Source of the DNA: Polyporus tsugae
Taxonomy: Eukaryota > Basidiomycota > Agaricomycetes > Polyporales > Polyporaceae
Direction of reading: 5' to 3'
DNA length: 64,000 nucleotides
Assembly (NCBI GenBank): GCA_024305745.1
Contig: JAHRBS010000008.1
Coordinates: 372,001 to 436,000, forward strand
The number at the start of each line of letters is the position of its first letter. Within the stretch, counting starts at the first letter, position 1. A program made the translations under genes and the position numbers. This document shows positions 35,219 through 46,266 of the stretch, piece by piece. Below the pieces are notes generated by a model. That model was not told the origin of the DNA and did no database searches. It was given only the letters and a program-made list of their open reading frames with translations.

Positions 35219-37443
35219 GAGTGATGGGGAGGGATAGGGAGCTTGCCCGGTTACAAGAGGGAGAGGACACTAGCTCGTAGTCCTAGTCAAGGCGGAAAAG
35301 ATAGGGCGGACGGGTGAAAGCGGTGCGTGCTATTTGGGATGCGTCTATCCCACACCGCATTGAGACGAGGAATAACTGCATGCCGTAGGTTTGAGTCTTC
35401 GCCTGCAACCTGAAGCCAGGTTAGCACGAGTGAAAACGATTGATAGCTCGGAGGATCATCCTACCTGCCACAGCCACTGCCGGAATGTGTTCGATGGGGG
35501 TCGAGGGGACATTGACTCGGTCGCGAGCGCAATCATGGTGTTGGCTGACGTACCTGCCCCGCAACCTCAGGAGTCGGACTCTGAGGAGATATGTGCGGGC
35601 AATGGGCTATTAGTAGCTCCTTATATACATGTACGCGAGCTTCGAGGAGGGGTCGCTCTCCAGCGCGGGCAAGGGTACCGGTTTGGAACAGGAACTCCAC
35701 AGCAATTGGGGTCGTTCTCTACATGGTCACAAGATGAGACGAAGTCTGCACTCGGAAGCCTGAGAACGTGCCGCATCCTCGCTCCGACGATGCAAGACTG
35801 GCCCCAATGGCACGTGGAAGCCACGCCAAGTCTAACCTACCCGGCAGCGCTCACCCCTACGACTACCATAGTCAAATGTCCCGGCCGTCCGGCCTCCAGC
35901 CTGAGCAGACGACGCGCAGCAGGGGGTCCGAACCACGGGGTGTACGTGTACGCTCCACGTGTGAGCGCAGAGTCGAAGATTGCAAAGACGACCGGCCTCG
36001 GGCCCGAAACGCGAGAGGACGTGATCGGCGTGGAGCGCATGAAGCATATAGGGGGTATCCAGATATGCGGATCGACATCGCGCGTTTCATAGAGGTCCTT
36101 GTGGGTCCATATGTGAGCTGCGAACACCACAGGTGGTTGGCGACGGAGGATCCGGAACCAAGGGTGCTGCGGGTGTGGAGGAAAGATGGCCCCACGGATT
36201 CTGGACGGAAATGCACGACCTCAGCGGCAGGCCTATCTCCGCGTGAGATGCAATACCTTTAAGGTTACATTGAATACCGACGCCACACACCGTGTGCGTC
36301 CACAACACACGCACGCACAGACCTGCGAGCGGACAAGACACAAAGCGTGTAGGTCCACGTCCAACAGCAGGCTTGCATGAGCCGTCTCCATCATTCCAAT
36401 CACGACCATCGATCTTGCGCCTTGTGTATCGCGGTCCATACGCTCCAACATATGTATCCACAGCACTCGGCGACACCTATATGCGGCAGGTGTGAGTAAG
36501 TTTGCGACCAAACATACGGAGGTGGCTCGGAGACTCACGCACGGCATGATGTCACACCGCGCCGTATTCGCGGGGCTTGCCTCGCAGCTCTGAATGGTTA
36601 AACCGAGGTAAAGAAGTCTTGAGACTTTCTTTAGTTTCAATATATGGAGAAGTATGTTCGAGAGCAGACGTACCGTGGCATCCGACGTGGAGGTTGGGGA
36701 AAGAGCAGCGCTAAGGCGCTTAGCTTGCCAAACCCGGCCCCAACCCGATCTAAACTGCATCGCAGAACGCTTGTAAACAAGTACTAGTTTGATAATTCCA
36801 ACGGTTATACAACATGTAACTAGGGTGTCATCAACGAATGAGGGGGGAGTGCGTGAGGGTAGGAAGCACAGTACTACAGCATGTCTACGGCAGAGCGTAA
36901 ATCGACGACGATCTCGGAAGAGCAGACAAATATTAACGCGTATAAACATGGAATAAGTGTGACTCGGGGATAAAAAGACAGAGCACGTAACGAGGCGGGA
37001 GGTATACAGACGGAAAGTTTAAATCCGATGAAAAGAGTTGCAGTGGGGGAACGACGAGAGCGAATATGTGCGAATAAAACGGTATGCGGTAGAGCAGATG
37101 CGGACGGAACAGCGAGAACGGGATGCGAAGCAACCTAATGACCCAATAAACCACAAACGATAATCAAAGACGAAGAGGGAAACCTATAACGATACAGCGC
37201 GGAAGAGTAGCGCTTGCGCTACTCCCCCGATAGTCCCAGTTGTGATTCAAATAACGTGGTGTACAAAAACAAATATGAGCAGTCCAAGGCCGTGGTCGGG
37301 TAAACAAGCAGGGGTGGGGTTCCAGATTTGCGAGAGATCGTCAACATAGAGCGTGTGAACGCGGGGCGCAGGGCAAGGCCTGGGGAGCGCGAGTGAGCTA
37401 CGAGCGACCCCGACGCGCCAAAAGGGATGTACGCACCTCAGAC
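35219..37443. other. Region without a recognisable gene
   Basis: Open frames of 233 codons (plus, 35391-36092, TTG start) and 238 codons (minus, 36233-36949, start codon not well supported) are longer than most chance frames here but show no family features. The minus one includes hydrophobic pieces (MVVIGMMETAHASLLL). Both could be relics. 36.9-37.4 kb is AT-richer and empty. Confidence 0.3.
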
Positions 37444-38242
37444 CTACGCGAAGGGGGTGTTTTCCTTGAGTAGGACACGGAAGATGGGGTAATGCCCGTA
37501 CGGGCCCTCCGCTTCCTCGACAGCGATCCCGTGAAAGTATAGGCCGTTGGATCCCCCGATCGGGTAGAGGTCGACGTTCCGAAGGACGTCGACTCGTCCA
37601 TCGAACTGCCTGGAAGTGCGGCGGTGGTACGCCCGCTCGGCGTGCGACCTGTACGGATCACCCTGCAGGAGGGCGGTATCCTCGAGAGGGGCGTGGAGGG
37701 CACGGTAGATGCATCGGAAGATGCGACCAATGGTTATTGGCGTGCTCGTCAATGCCGCCACGTCGCAGGTGTAGTCCATCGCCGATGTGCCAAGGAGTGG
37801 GTTGAAATGCAATGTGAATGATTTGATGTCATTCGCGGAATCGAATGCGGGGAAGGTAAGGGCCTCTGGGGAAAGTTGGGCAGGCTCGGGGTGGAGCCGC
37901 ACATCCCACTGAAACGTTACCGACGTTAAAGCTGAATGAAGTCGAAGGAGGGGCTCAGGCAAGGGGAGAAGAGCTGTAGTTCCAGCAGTGGAATGCGCGG
38001 CGTCGGAGGAAACCACCCACTGAGAGCAACAACACTTCCAGTTAGCCACCAGATCGTCGGCAGTCACTCGTGAAGCAAGTGTCTTACCTGATATCCACAA
38101 GCGGAATCTGTGGGGTCAGGATTGAAGGAGGAACAAACTGGGTCGTCGTCCGCAGTGGTTGCACCGCCGGCGCGTTTGCGTTGGAACGGTGAGCTTGATC
38201 TGCCCACCGAACGTTCCGGTGAGAAGTGGAGCTCGAAGACAT
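37444..38242 (-). CDS. DUF6699-family gene, frame slip at the exon junction
   Basis: Exon 1 (38242 to 38088) encodes MSSSSTSHRNVRWADQAHRS..., with the RNVRWAD docking-like motif at residues 9-15. Exon 2 (38019 to 37444) encodes the family core: LLRLHSALTSVTFQWDVRLH, FTLHFNPLLGTSAMDY, PITIGRIFRCIYRALHAPLE, then RSHAERAYHRR, DVLRNVDLYPIGGSNGLYFH, ending LLKENTPFA. A perfect GTAAGA donor and CTCTCAG acceptor define a 68-bp intron, but joining them shifts the frame by one base (exon 1 leaves AG, exon 2 needs phase 0). Either one base was lost at the acceptor, an unusual splice is used, or there is a sequence error. The core aligns residue for residue with the broken copy at 2.9-3.8 kb. Function unknown. 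Confidence 0.65.
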
Positions 38243-38645
38243 TTCGAAAAAGCGATTAAATTGCGAGAAGGAATGGGTGCAAGTACAGGAGGCGAGAACG
38301 GTAGTGTGGGTGGTGCAAAAGATGTTGTGGGACCAACGATGCGCCCCGGTCGAGGGTGTACAGTCGGGCTCCTAGCGTCTGTGCACTTACCAGCGCCGTC
38401 TCAAAAGCCACAGGGACAAACTACTCAACTGCCCGCGCAACCTCACTTCTCCTGCCAATCCTGCCAGCCTCCGATCATCCCACCGGACCTCCTACGGTGC
38501 GGGGAATTTCACCGACATTTTTGCGATAGCAAGAGCGTAGAACCACGCCGAACATAGGTGGGCGGGATAGGCGGTGGAAGGGGAATTGGAGTAGCGGGAA
38601 GGAAAACTTGGGGGGGGAACCAATCAGGAGGGGGGACACAGCCTG
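38243..38645. other. Intergenic region upstream of the DUF6699 gene
   Basis: Presumed promoter of the minus-strand gene. No motif can be assigned. Confidence 0.4.
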
Positions 38646-39530
38646 ATGGCGCGTCTTGGCCAGACGCTTGAGCGCTGGGAGGGGGGGACAGGCAGGAAGG
38701 GGACGGCCAGCGACAGTGGGAAAGACGACTTGGACCGAGCAGAGAGGTTATATCCTACGTCCGGACAGCAGGCGCGCACAAGAACATGGGAACGACCCTT
38801 GTTCTCAGCACAAGGGCGGCCATATCCGACGGTATCGCCATCGGGAACGATGGTGACCGCCCACCAACCGAAAATATCGGTCGCACCGTTCGATAGGATG
38901 GGAGGGAAACGCACCGATTTGGCGGCTGTTGTGTATAGGCTCCTGCCCAATTGCCAACCGCGGTGGAACGCCCTGTTCGGCAAAAAGACACCACTGTGCC
39001 AAAGGACTAGGGTGGTGTGCGCCAATGGTTCTAATACGCGCTGGCACATAACGGCGGATGCCGGATTGATCGAGGGAGCTGCTTTGAACGGACTTGGGGG
39101 ACGTTGGATATATTCGGTCTCGTCGTCGAGGTCAGAACACGAACCCCCGCGTACTACACTGAGAAGATCGAAACGGCTGGAGAGAAATGGTAAGACGAAT
39201 TTCATGAAACATCGTTCACGTACCTATTCCGGAAACAGCATGACTACACCCCAAAAATCCACCACCCTTGAAGAATGGCTGGGAAAGACAGATAAGGAAC
39301 AGGAGACAGGCAGGGGAGGGAGTGGAGAGCGAGAAGAGCTTGTGATGATGGGCTCGGGGGGGGGGGTCTTATACATGGCACTTGGAAGGCCGGTCGCTCG
39401 CAATCAGCGTTTGCCGCAGGGGTCACATGCCTCCTCACGCCACTTTGAGATGAAATGTTTCACGCCTCACACGGAACTCCTTCCTATGATCACATCCCTG
39501 TGCCAAACCATCCTGATTTGGAAGGGGTAA
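38646..39530 (+). CDS. Hypothetical protein, single 294-codon frame
   Basis: An uninterrupted ATG frame of 294 residues, unusually long for chance at this base composition. It starts MARLGQTLERWEGGTGRKGT and is rich in Arg, Gly, Ser and Thr, with no signal peptide, membrane segment or recognised domain. A run of ten or more G at about 39357 lies inside it (SGGGVL). The opposite strand is also open for 193 codons (39205 to 38624), so the strand is not certain. It could be spurious or a lineage-specific orphan. Confidence 0.3.
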   Translation: MARLGQTLERWEGGTGRKGTASDSGKDDLDRAERLYPTSGQQARTRTWERPLFSAQGRPYPTVSPSGTMVTAHQPKISVAPFDRMGGKRTDLAAVVYRLLPNCQPRWNALFGKKTPLCQRTRVVCANGSNTRWHITADAGLIEGAALNGLGGRWIYSVSSSRSEHEPPRTTLRRSKRLERNGKTNFMKHRSRTYSGNSMTTPQKSTTLEEWLGKTDKEQETGRGGSGEREELVMMGSGGGVLYMALGRPVARNQRLPQGSHASSRHFEMKCFTPHTELLPMITSLCQTILIWKG

Positions 39531-39782
39531 ACGTGGCCGCTGGGGAGTTGCCTCGCTGTCAGTCGCTGTCATGATCGTCCTCTCCTGTCCTCAATCAGAC
39601 CATCTTTGGGCAGCAGCGCTCGTCCTTCCATCTTCCATGGACTCCGAGTCACATATCCGCCGCGTGCAATAGCTCAGATACTGCCTAACTATGTATATAA
39701 CTGACTGCCACATTGGCTAGGTGAGCCAGGTGATCATATCTGCAGCGCTCATTCATCGAATCAACACCCCCGCTTGACAGAT

Positions 39783-40716
39783 ATGGACACAGTCCCTCAT
39801 GGACCTGAAGACACCGGACGGGATATCCCATCGTATCGAGAGCTATTCGCGCCAGCAAGTGGCGGGAGAACGGTGCCGTCACCGAGCCCTCCGGTCGCAC
39901 TCGAGACGCTAGTACTGACTCTCACGAGATACGTCTTCCTCTCCAGAACTGTCATCTGCGTTCACAAATCCAGCCATCCGAACATCTATCCTCGGCCTCT
40001 CGATAAGCGCGACCTCACCAACTTCGAGCGCCGTATACGATACAATACCGCCGCTGGATTCACTCGACCTCTTGGCCAGCCTCCAGGCGATGCTGAGCAG
40101 GCCGCAGGCTTCAGCTGGCAGTCGGAAGGAACCACTGTGGCCCCAACGTGGACACCCCCTGCCCCGCGCCGTGGTAAGCATCTCCTTTCTCATAGAGCTC
40201 AACGGACTCATACGAAGCCCTCGCATCCACCTGCATTCGTATACCTACTATCGCGTCAACCATAGAGCGTATCCTGCTGAACTCCCGGAGTCGGGATATG
40301 TACATATAGTGAGTGTTGGTTCCTGAGCTGTGCCCGCGCTCGACAGTCGAACCCTCCCACCGGACGGCGAGGTCGCGATTCGGCGACCGGGCCACTCAAA
40401 ACCGCTCGTGTTCGAGCTTCGGCTGACCCAATATTGTGTCGTCTTGAAGTTTTCCAGGACGTCGGCTGGCCTTCAGGTTGCCAGTGTGCTAGGCCGGGAC
40501 GGCCGCCCTCACGATGCGAGGCGCAACTGCGACTATGTCAGGCGGCCAGACCGGCGCCCTTTCCTGCGCCAACTCCGTATTTGAAATCTGAGCACCGACG
40601 TGACACGTTGGTGGAGCTTGGTCAAGAGCTTGGTAAGTATCGAGCCGGGAGGACGAGCGCAGGCGTCACGTCAGGCGGAGTGACATCTAAGGAGAGTGCC
40701 GGTTCCAAGCGTCAGT
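39783..40716 (+). pseudogene. 5' part of an unidentified gene split by the transposon
   Basis: ATG 39783 opens MDTVPHGPEDTGRDIPSYRE. After a GTACTG...CTCCAG intron-like gap comes a Ser/Thr-rich exon (SAFTNPAIRTSILGLSISAT, then VYDTIPPLDSLDLLASLQAM) to a GTAAGC donor near 40171. A later exon (about 40434-40716) reads CEAQLRLCQAARPAP and EHRRDTLVELGQELGKYRAG, then runs straight into the left end of the inverted-repeat element. Bridging the element through its target duplication keeps this frame open to TAG 42524-42526. No family is recognised. The exon chain between 40171 and 40434 is uncertain. Confidence 0.35.
40710..40716. repeat. Target-site duplication, left copy
   Basis: CGTCAGT, matched at 42335-42341. 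It extends to 8 bases (GCGTCAGT) if the right end is placed at 42333. Confidence 0.75.
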
Positions 40717-40757
40717 CCCAGTGAGAACCCACCCGATTAACCTAGGTTTGGGGCGTT
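40717..40757 (+). repeat. Left terminal inverted repeat
   Basis: 41 bases, a perfect reverse complement of 42294-42334. Confidence 0.9.
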
Positions 40758-40902
40758 TGAACTCGTTTCATTACGTTAACTACGAGATGAATCGAAAAAC
40801 GGGACTCTGGACGAGATTTCGCGAATTGCGCCGTTTGAATATGATTCGCTAAACAAAATTACTAGTATTACATCGATTAAAACCGTTTCGTTACGTTACA
40901 GG

Positions 40903-41592
40903 CAGTATCTAGCACGTTTCCCACTACTCTCCCCTGCGCCTACCGCCGCTCCCCCCACCACGCCCACTGCACGTCCTCAGGCACCTACCCAGCCCACTGC
41001 GCGAACTGCGCGAGCCCGCCCGAGAAGCGCCTCCCAGAAGCAGGTGAACCGTGTGCAGAACACTGGCCAGGACACGAGCGTCCTGGCGGCGCGAGCGCCG
41101 GCGCGCAGCGACCACATCCTTGACATCGCGGAAGAACACGGCATTATGTTCGCGCGCGTGCATCAATGGCCGGACCCAGTCGCATGCGAGGTGGCGCAAG
41201 CCGAGGACGGCGCCGAGAGGAGGGGAAAGGGCGAGCGGCAGGCGGGCTTGTTTTACGGGGACGTACTGGTAGCGAGAGCGAGTCGAATCGGAAGGCGGCC
41301 AGAGGGGCGGAGGGAGGGAAGGACCTTGCAGATGACTGTGTGCTCGCCGCGTGCCTACAACCAAAGTATGAGAACAGGATGCATGGTGATAGATGCACTT
41401 ACCGTGTTCGCGCTCGTCGCTAGAAGCATGAATAAACTATCCCGCACCAAACAATGTCTTGTCGCCTCATGGCAAACCGGAACAAGCGCGTCGCACACGC
41501 TTAGGGAGAGGACTTTCAAAATCGGGGCGACTCTGAACTCACCTCATAAGTCCATTGAAGGTGGATGCAACATCGCAAACCTACCTCTATGA
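40903..41592 (+). CDS. Open frame carried inside the transposon
   Basis: A frame open from about 40861 to TGA 41590-41592, with an acceptor-like ACAG just upstream (40898-40900), suggesting an internal or last exon. The start is Pro/Ala/Thr-rich (PAPTAAPPTTPTARPQAPTQ). The middle is better-looking protein (SDHILDIAEEHGIMFARVHQ, then FYGDVLVARAS). There is no transposase DDE signature and no zinc finger. It may be captured host sequence or a decayed element gene. The minus strand is also open over 40924-41364, so the strand is not certain. Confidence 0.35.
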   Translation, partial: QYLARFPLLSPAPTAAPPTTPTARPQAPTQPTARTARARPRSASQKQVNRVQNTGQDTSVLAARAPARSDHILDIAEEHGIMFARVHQWPDPVACEVAQAEDGAERRGKGERQAGLFYGDVLVARASRIGRRPEGRREGRTLQMTVCSPRAYNQSMRTGCMVIDALTVFALVARSMNKLSRTKQCLVASWQTGTSASHTLRERTFKIGATLNSPHKSIEGGCNIANLPL

Positions 41593-42293
41593 TTCATCAA
41601 ATGAGAGAACGTACCTCGAGTTCGGGATATGCAGGCGCCGCATTGCATGCACGGCATTTGATGGCAAGTGGGATGGAAACTCACCTGGGAGAGCCAAAGA
41701 CCTCGAAACATTGTAGCCTAGGATAGCACTCCATAGATATAACTCACCTTGTGCGCGAGCTCACATGGACTAGCCCAACCATTGCTCCTCCCCGTCCGAC
41801 GTCTCCCCTGAAGGCTCCCCAAGGTCCTCGATGTGACTTGATACGTCCTCTTGACATGACCTGGTGAGGTATGGTTGCCAGATAGCGAGGTTGGGCCAGC
41901 AAGTAGCGAGTGCAGCGATGATGGCGGAGAGAGGGGAGGATGAAGAGCGACGAAGAGCACGGCGGCGACAACTTGTCCAATGACGTCCTGCAAGAGGACG
42001 GTCCTCTCGAAGGACGTCATCGGACTCGTGATTGGGAAGCGTTGCGACATTCCCACAGTCTTGCGAAAGAAAGAGAAGGACAGAAGTAGGGCGCTAACTG
42101 GTCTTAAGGGCAGCGAAGGGAGTTGGAAACAAAGGGAACGCAAGCGCGTGCTTTTGGGACAAGCTAAGTGGACTGACGTCAAGCGACTTACAGACAAAAC
42201 TAAGCTCTAATTGGGCGCTTGTATAGCCCGAAAGTCAGTCCCGCGACAGTCCAAACGAATTTATTCGGGACGAAACCCATCCATACGGTACTT

Positions 42294-42334
42294 AACGCCC
42301 CAAACCTAGGTTAATCGGGTGGGTTCTCACTGGG
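42294..42334 (-). repeat. Right terminal inverted repeat
   Basis: 41 bases, a perfect reverse complement of 40717-40757. Confidence 0.9.
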
Positions 42335-42341
42335 CGTCAGT
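42335..42341. repeat. Target-site duplication, right copy
   Basis: CGTCAGT, the direct repeat of 40710-40716. Confidence 0.75.
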
Positions 42342-43120
42342 ACGCGTCAGTACTCAGTACTCAGTATCCGACTTCGGGCGAGCCCGGGGACATTGTCGCG
42401 GTAGGTCTCTATCGTGCCTTTTACTATTTTACATTCCGGAATCACATATGCACGCCGTCCCTCTCAGCGCCGACCAATGTATTCTATAACACCTCCAACA
42501 AAACTTGTGGGTGGCGTCGCGAATAGTACATGTAAAACGTGTGTTCAGAGCGTCGCGATGCAATACAATATGGACGCCACCTTGATCGACATGTCGGGAT
42601 GAGGGTCCATAGAGGTTGATGTTGGTCCCAAGTTATGTTTGCGAAGAGCGCAGATCAATTGGAATGGAGAATCATCGTGGTGGCGACGCGAGGTCCAACG
42701 TTTCGTAGATTGTGGCAGCCTATATGTATGCATGTATCTCCTAGTTAGTAGTCACACACAACGATACGAGATTTCGACGAGCATCATAAGTTCGAGTTGG
42801 TAGTGCAACATTCAGATGTAACTTACTTTGTGGGAAGACCTTGAAATAGACTCATTTAGTCGCCGACACCTTGTGATTTATGGGAGCAGTCCAAACACGA
42901 GTTCGTGTTCACCTTCACGCAATGCACACAAAAGGGTATTCGGAACCTCATGATCATGATATGCGGGCTCTGTGGTAGTAGTACAAGTGCTGAGCGGGAT
43001 ACAATGCATCGCAGCCAACCTAGCGTCGATCTGCGGGAGAGGCAGCCGGGCAAGCTAGACCGACAGCATACCATGGTCAACAACATCGAACCCGCACTCG
43101 AACCAACCAAACGACGAACC
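42342..43120. other. Right flank of the transposon and intergenic region
   Basis: 42342-42526 continues the split reading frame of the left flank (YASVLSTQYPTSGEPGDI..., ending in TAG). It begins with a small tandem repeat, (GT)CAGTACT, at about 42345-42366. Nothing further is recognised up to the next gene. Confidence 0.4.
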
Positions 43121-43946
43121 TTAAGCACCCGGGCCCAGCAGCACCCTCACCTCGCCCCTCGCCCCGCCCCACTCGAGCCCGACGAAGTACAGCCGAGCCC
43201 CGTCGACGCGGTTCGGCGACACGGGGTACAGGTCCACCATATACGGCCCGCCGTCGCGCCGCAGCGAGCGGTACCCCTCCGCGACCTCGGCAGCGCGGAG
43301 CACGGCACTGTCGCGCGGACGTGCCTCGGGCGTGTACAGTGCGTCGTGTATCGCGCGGAGGAGATCCACAACGCGCAGCGCGCTGCCGCCGCCGCCTGCG
43401 ACAGCGTGCGCGAACCTGATCCCCTGCGGGGTCGTGAAGCGCAGAGTGACGGACGTCGTGAGGGAAGAGAACGCGGCTTCGTCTCGGTAGGCTTGGTCCC
43501 GGGTGAGCGTGGACGGTAGCGCCGTTGTGCGCACGTCCCACTGGAAGGGCGGACGCGTGAGCGTGGGGTGGATCGCTGGGATGGCGGGCGTGGGCGTAGG
43601 CGCGGGTGCGGGGACGTGGTAGTTGACGGGAACAAGCGGCGCGTTGGACCCGACGAGCGTGTAGCCCGGTGGAACAAGGATGGTGGAGGGCACAAAGTTG
43701 GGAGCCCAGGTTGCGCACTGGGCGATGTAGTGGGACATGGACGGAAGAGGGAGCATCCTATGAACGCTGCCCGTCAGCATCTGGTCCTATGAAGGTAAGG
43801 GCAGAAGCGTACCCATTGTCCGAGGGCGTACGGAGCTCGTCGGAGGAGACAGTGCTGCTGGGTGAAGTGTCTGGGGAGTACGTGTGCACCTTGGGAGCGT
43901 CTGCGAAGCGAACGTGCTTGGGACCTTGGTACTGGTTGTAGGTCAT
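43121..43946 (-). CDS. DUF6699-family protein (two exons)
   Basis: CDS is complement(join(43121..43757, 43813..43946)), 256 residues. The GTACGC donor and TTCATAG acceptor bound a 55-bp intron and keep the frame (GG + G). Exon 1 is MTYNQYQGPKHVRFADAPKV..., with the KHVRFADA docking-like motif at residues 10-17, then a Ser/Thr-rich stretch (SPDTSPSSTVSSDEL). Exon 2 has a Pro-rich linker and the DUF6699 core: IHPTLTRPPFQWDVRTTALP, VTLRFTTPQGIRFAHAVAGG, ALRVVDLLRAIHDALYTPEA, GGPYMVDLYPVSPNRVDGAR, LYFVGLEWG, ending VRVLLGPGA. The frame is intact, making this the cleanest member carrying the motif. No signal peptide. Function unknown; phosphatase docking is inferred from the motif only. Confidence 0.85.
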
Positions 43947-46266
43947 AATGCGTATGCGGAGAGGATGTTTGTGGTTCTTGGTGAAGGGCATCGAGGGCTG
44001 CGCGCAGACTCTTATGCCCAAAGACTTCACGGGGCACTTGCTCGAAGGCAGACAGCGCTGGCCACAAGTCGTCGCCCCGCCGCAGTGCCCAGGAAAGCCA
44101 GCGCGGGGCACCGAAGAAGACTGACGCACCGACACGCTGCCTCTCGAACGAATCTAGATTCGAAGCCCGCGACCCCGAAGGATACCGGCGGCACCCATTC
44201 TGTCTCTGTCAGGGATCGCTGGAAGGCCGCCGGCAAGGACCCAAATGCTCCAGCACTGTTCCAAAGAGGCAAGATGTCGGAGGGGGCGAGGCTACGGGGA
44301 ACGGAAAAGGAACGAGGCGGGTTTCCAAACCAGGAATTCGCTAATGAGGGCGCCCGGAAAGAAGCGCGAAGCCTCAGAGAACATGCTGAGCTAGAGTTTA
44401 TCGCCAGCGCTGAACCGAGATTCCGGTAAGTCGTCGTGGTCGCCCCGTCGGAGAAAGGAAAGGTGCGAAAGATTGAGAGGTTGGAACCAACGCGGCGGCG
44501 GCGGAACGCGTGCCCGTGAAGCTGCGGAGGAGGCGTCTTGCAACCGCGCTGGCAGGAGTCCGGAGGGGGCGTAGGTCGAGGGGAAGGGGAGACCTTTCAA
44601 GGCGATGCGGGCGAAAGCATATATTGTATGGCGTCACTGCGTTGCCACTAGAAGACAATCGTCTGGCACACTGCCTTGCCAGTGCCACATAGACAGAAGA
44701 GAATCAAAGAATTCTAATGGAACGAACGGCTGCAAAAATGAGGCGGAGTGAGCGGCAGGCGGGGGCGAGACATGTGGTGGCTTACGCACCGGGTGAATGG
44801 GCTAGATATGCTGCATGCGGCTGATCATACCACCATCCCACGCGCATGCTTCTTGACCACAAAACAGCGCCGACGAGGAGAGAGTTACGTACCTGCGCGC
44901 TGAGAGGATGTCCGACATCCCGTGTTGAACAGCGACATCACCCTGAGACGCTCGACGCAGACCGCCCTTGACTCCAATAGACAGTAAGTAGCTAGAAAGG
45001 TATTAACCCCTGTCCGAGTGCAGACATGTTGAGCAATTGCGCCAGCGGTTAGCCGTACAGCTTCGGAATAGACCAAGGTTACAGACATCGCCGGCGCACA
45101 AAGTGAATACCCGAAATCCGAATGGAGACAGCTGAGATAGGTCGGTCAGAGAGGCAGTATCATCTCGACTCTCGCGATTAATCAGCACTCATATGTGCGG
45201 CCAATGGGTGCAACATGAGGATGCAAGAATGCTTCGTATATCGAGGCCCCGTGTGACAAAGAACGAAGAGGAAACCGCTACTCGCTCTTTTGCGGTGGCC
45301 CCTCACAACCAACACACCGTACGGCTCCGCCCGTTTCCTTCCAATAATGACAACTTTCACGACGAGCCCCGGTCGTCTGGGTGGTCGAGAGTCTGACGGG
45401 CCCGTTCAGTCCCTTCTTGGACACTACAGAAGATCATCCACGGACACGGAAGAGGTGAGGAGAGATTAAGATGAACAAAAGTGCCTTGCTAGAGGACGGC
45501 TGGTGGACCTTGAGTGCATGCGCTGGAAGGCCGGGAAACGAGAGACTCCTCCCCGGGGGGCAATTTGGAAAACAATGCATGACATCGACAAATGTAGACT
45601 GCATGTATCGGACCATTGCGAATGCGATGAATTATGAGCTAGTTACTCACGAGAATCCGCCTTCACGACCAAGTCCATACACGCTGTACCACGTTCGTGC
45701 ATCCGCGCGATCCTGCCAGCGATTGAGGTCCCAGTCGAGGGGGGAAATGGTTACGAAGTCCTCAAAAGGCGGACGGAAACCGAGTGAGAGGCTGAGAAGA
45801 CTTATTAAGAATATTACTGTACAAAATAGAGTATTAGAGATCAGCTACGTACCTCGGACGTGGTGGACCCAATATCCGAAATGTGATCACATAGTCAGGC
45901 GGGCAGGATGTCAAACTGGAGAGAGAAACCAGTGAATGAGGTCGGGAGTGCACGAGAGGCAAAGGATGTCAGACGGAGAGCTCCCCGAGTAAGATTCTCC
46001 TTGGTGTAGGGTGGGGGGGAGAATAGGCATGGATCCATGTTGCCTGCGCGCCGCGCGGAAGGAGATCCCTCTAAACATTCTCACGGCGCGAACGCGCGTA
46101 CCATAGACAAGCGCGGGCCGGTCGAGGACTTGAAAAGTTGAAATGCGCAGAACTCAAGTGGGGGTGCGCAAGCCTAGTCTGCGCACACGACGAGATCGAA
46201 TGACAGTTGTAATAAGTACAACATAACGGGCGTACAAGAACAATACGTCGTCGCGCTCAAGAGCCT
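43947..46266. other. Intergenic region
   Basis: No supported gene. A 154-codon plus-strand ATG frame (45471-45935) and a 96-codon minus-strand frame (44398-44688, GTG start) have no family features. The latter looks presequence-like only because it is Arg/Ser-rich. Confidence 0.35.

Larger units (their letters stand above)
40717..42334. mobile_element. DNA transposon with 41-bp terminal inverted repeats
   Basis: The left end (from CCCAGTGAGAACCCACCCGA) and the right end are perfect 41-bp inverted repeats (40717-40757 and 42294-42334), flanked by the direct repeat CGTCAGT at 40710-40716 and 42335-42341. Sliding the ends by one base gives an 8-bp duplication (GCGTCAGT). A 15-base motif CGTTTC(A/G)TTACGTTA occurs twice near the left end (40764 and 40884), a possible transposase-binding repeat. 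At 1.6 kb, with no recognisable transposase, it is probably non-autonomous. A 7-8 bp duplication fits hAT- or KDZ-like cut-and-paste elements better than Tc1/mariner or MULE, but the superfamily is not proven. Confidence 0.85.

Noticed and set aside
44398..44690. Mitochondrial protein on the minus strand starting near 44690
   Set aside because: The presequence-like frame starts with GTG; the ATG at 44690 is in another frame.
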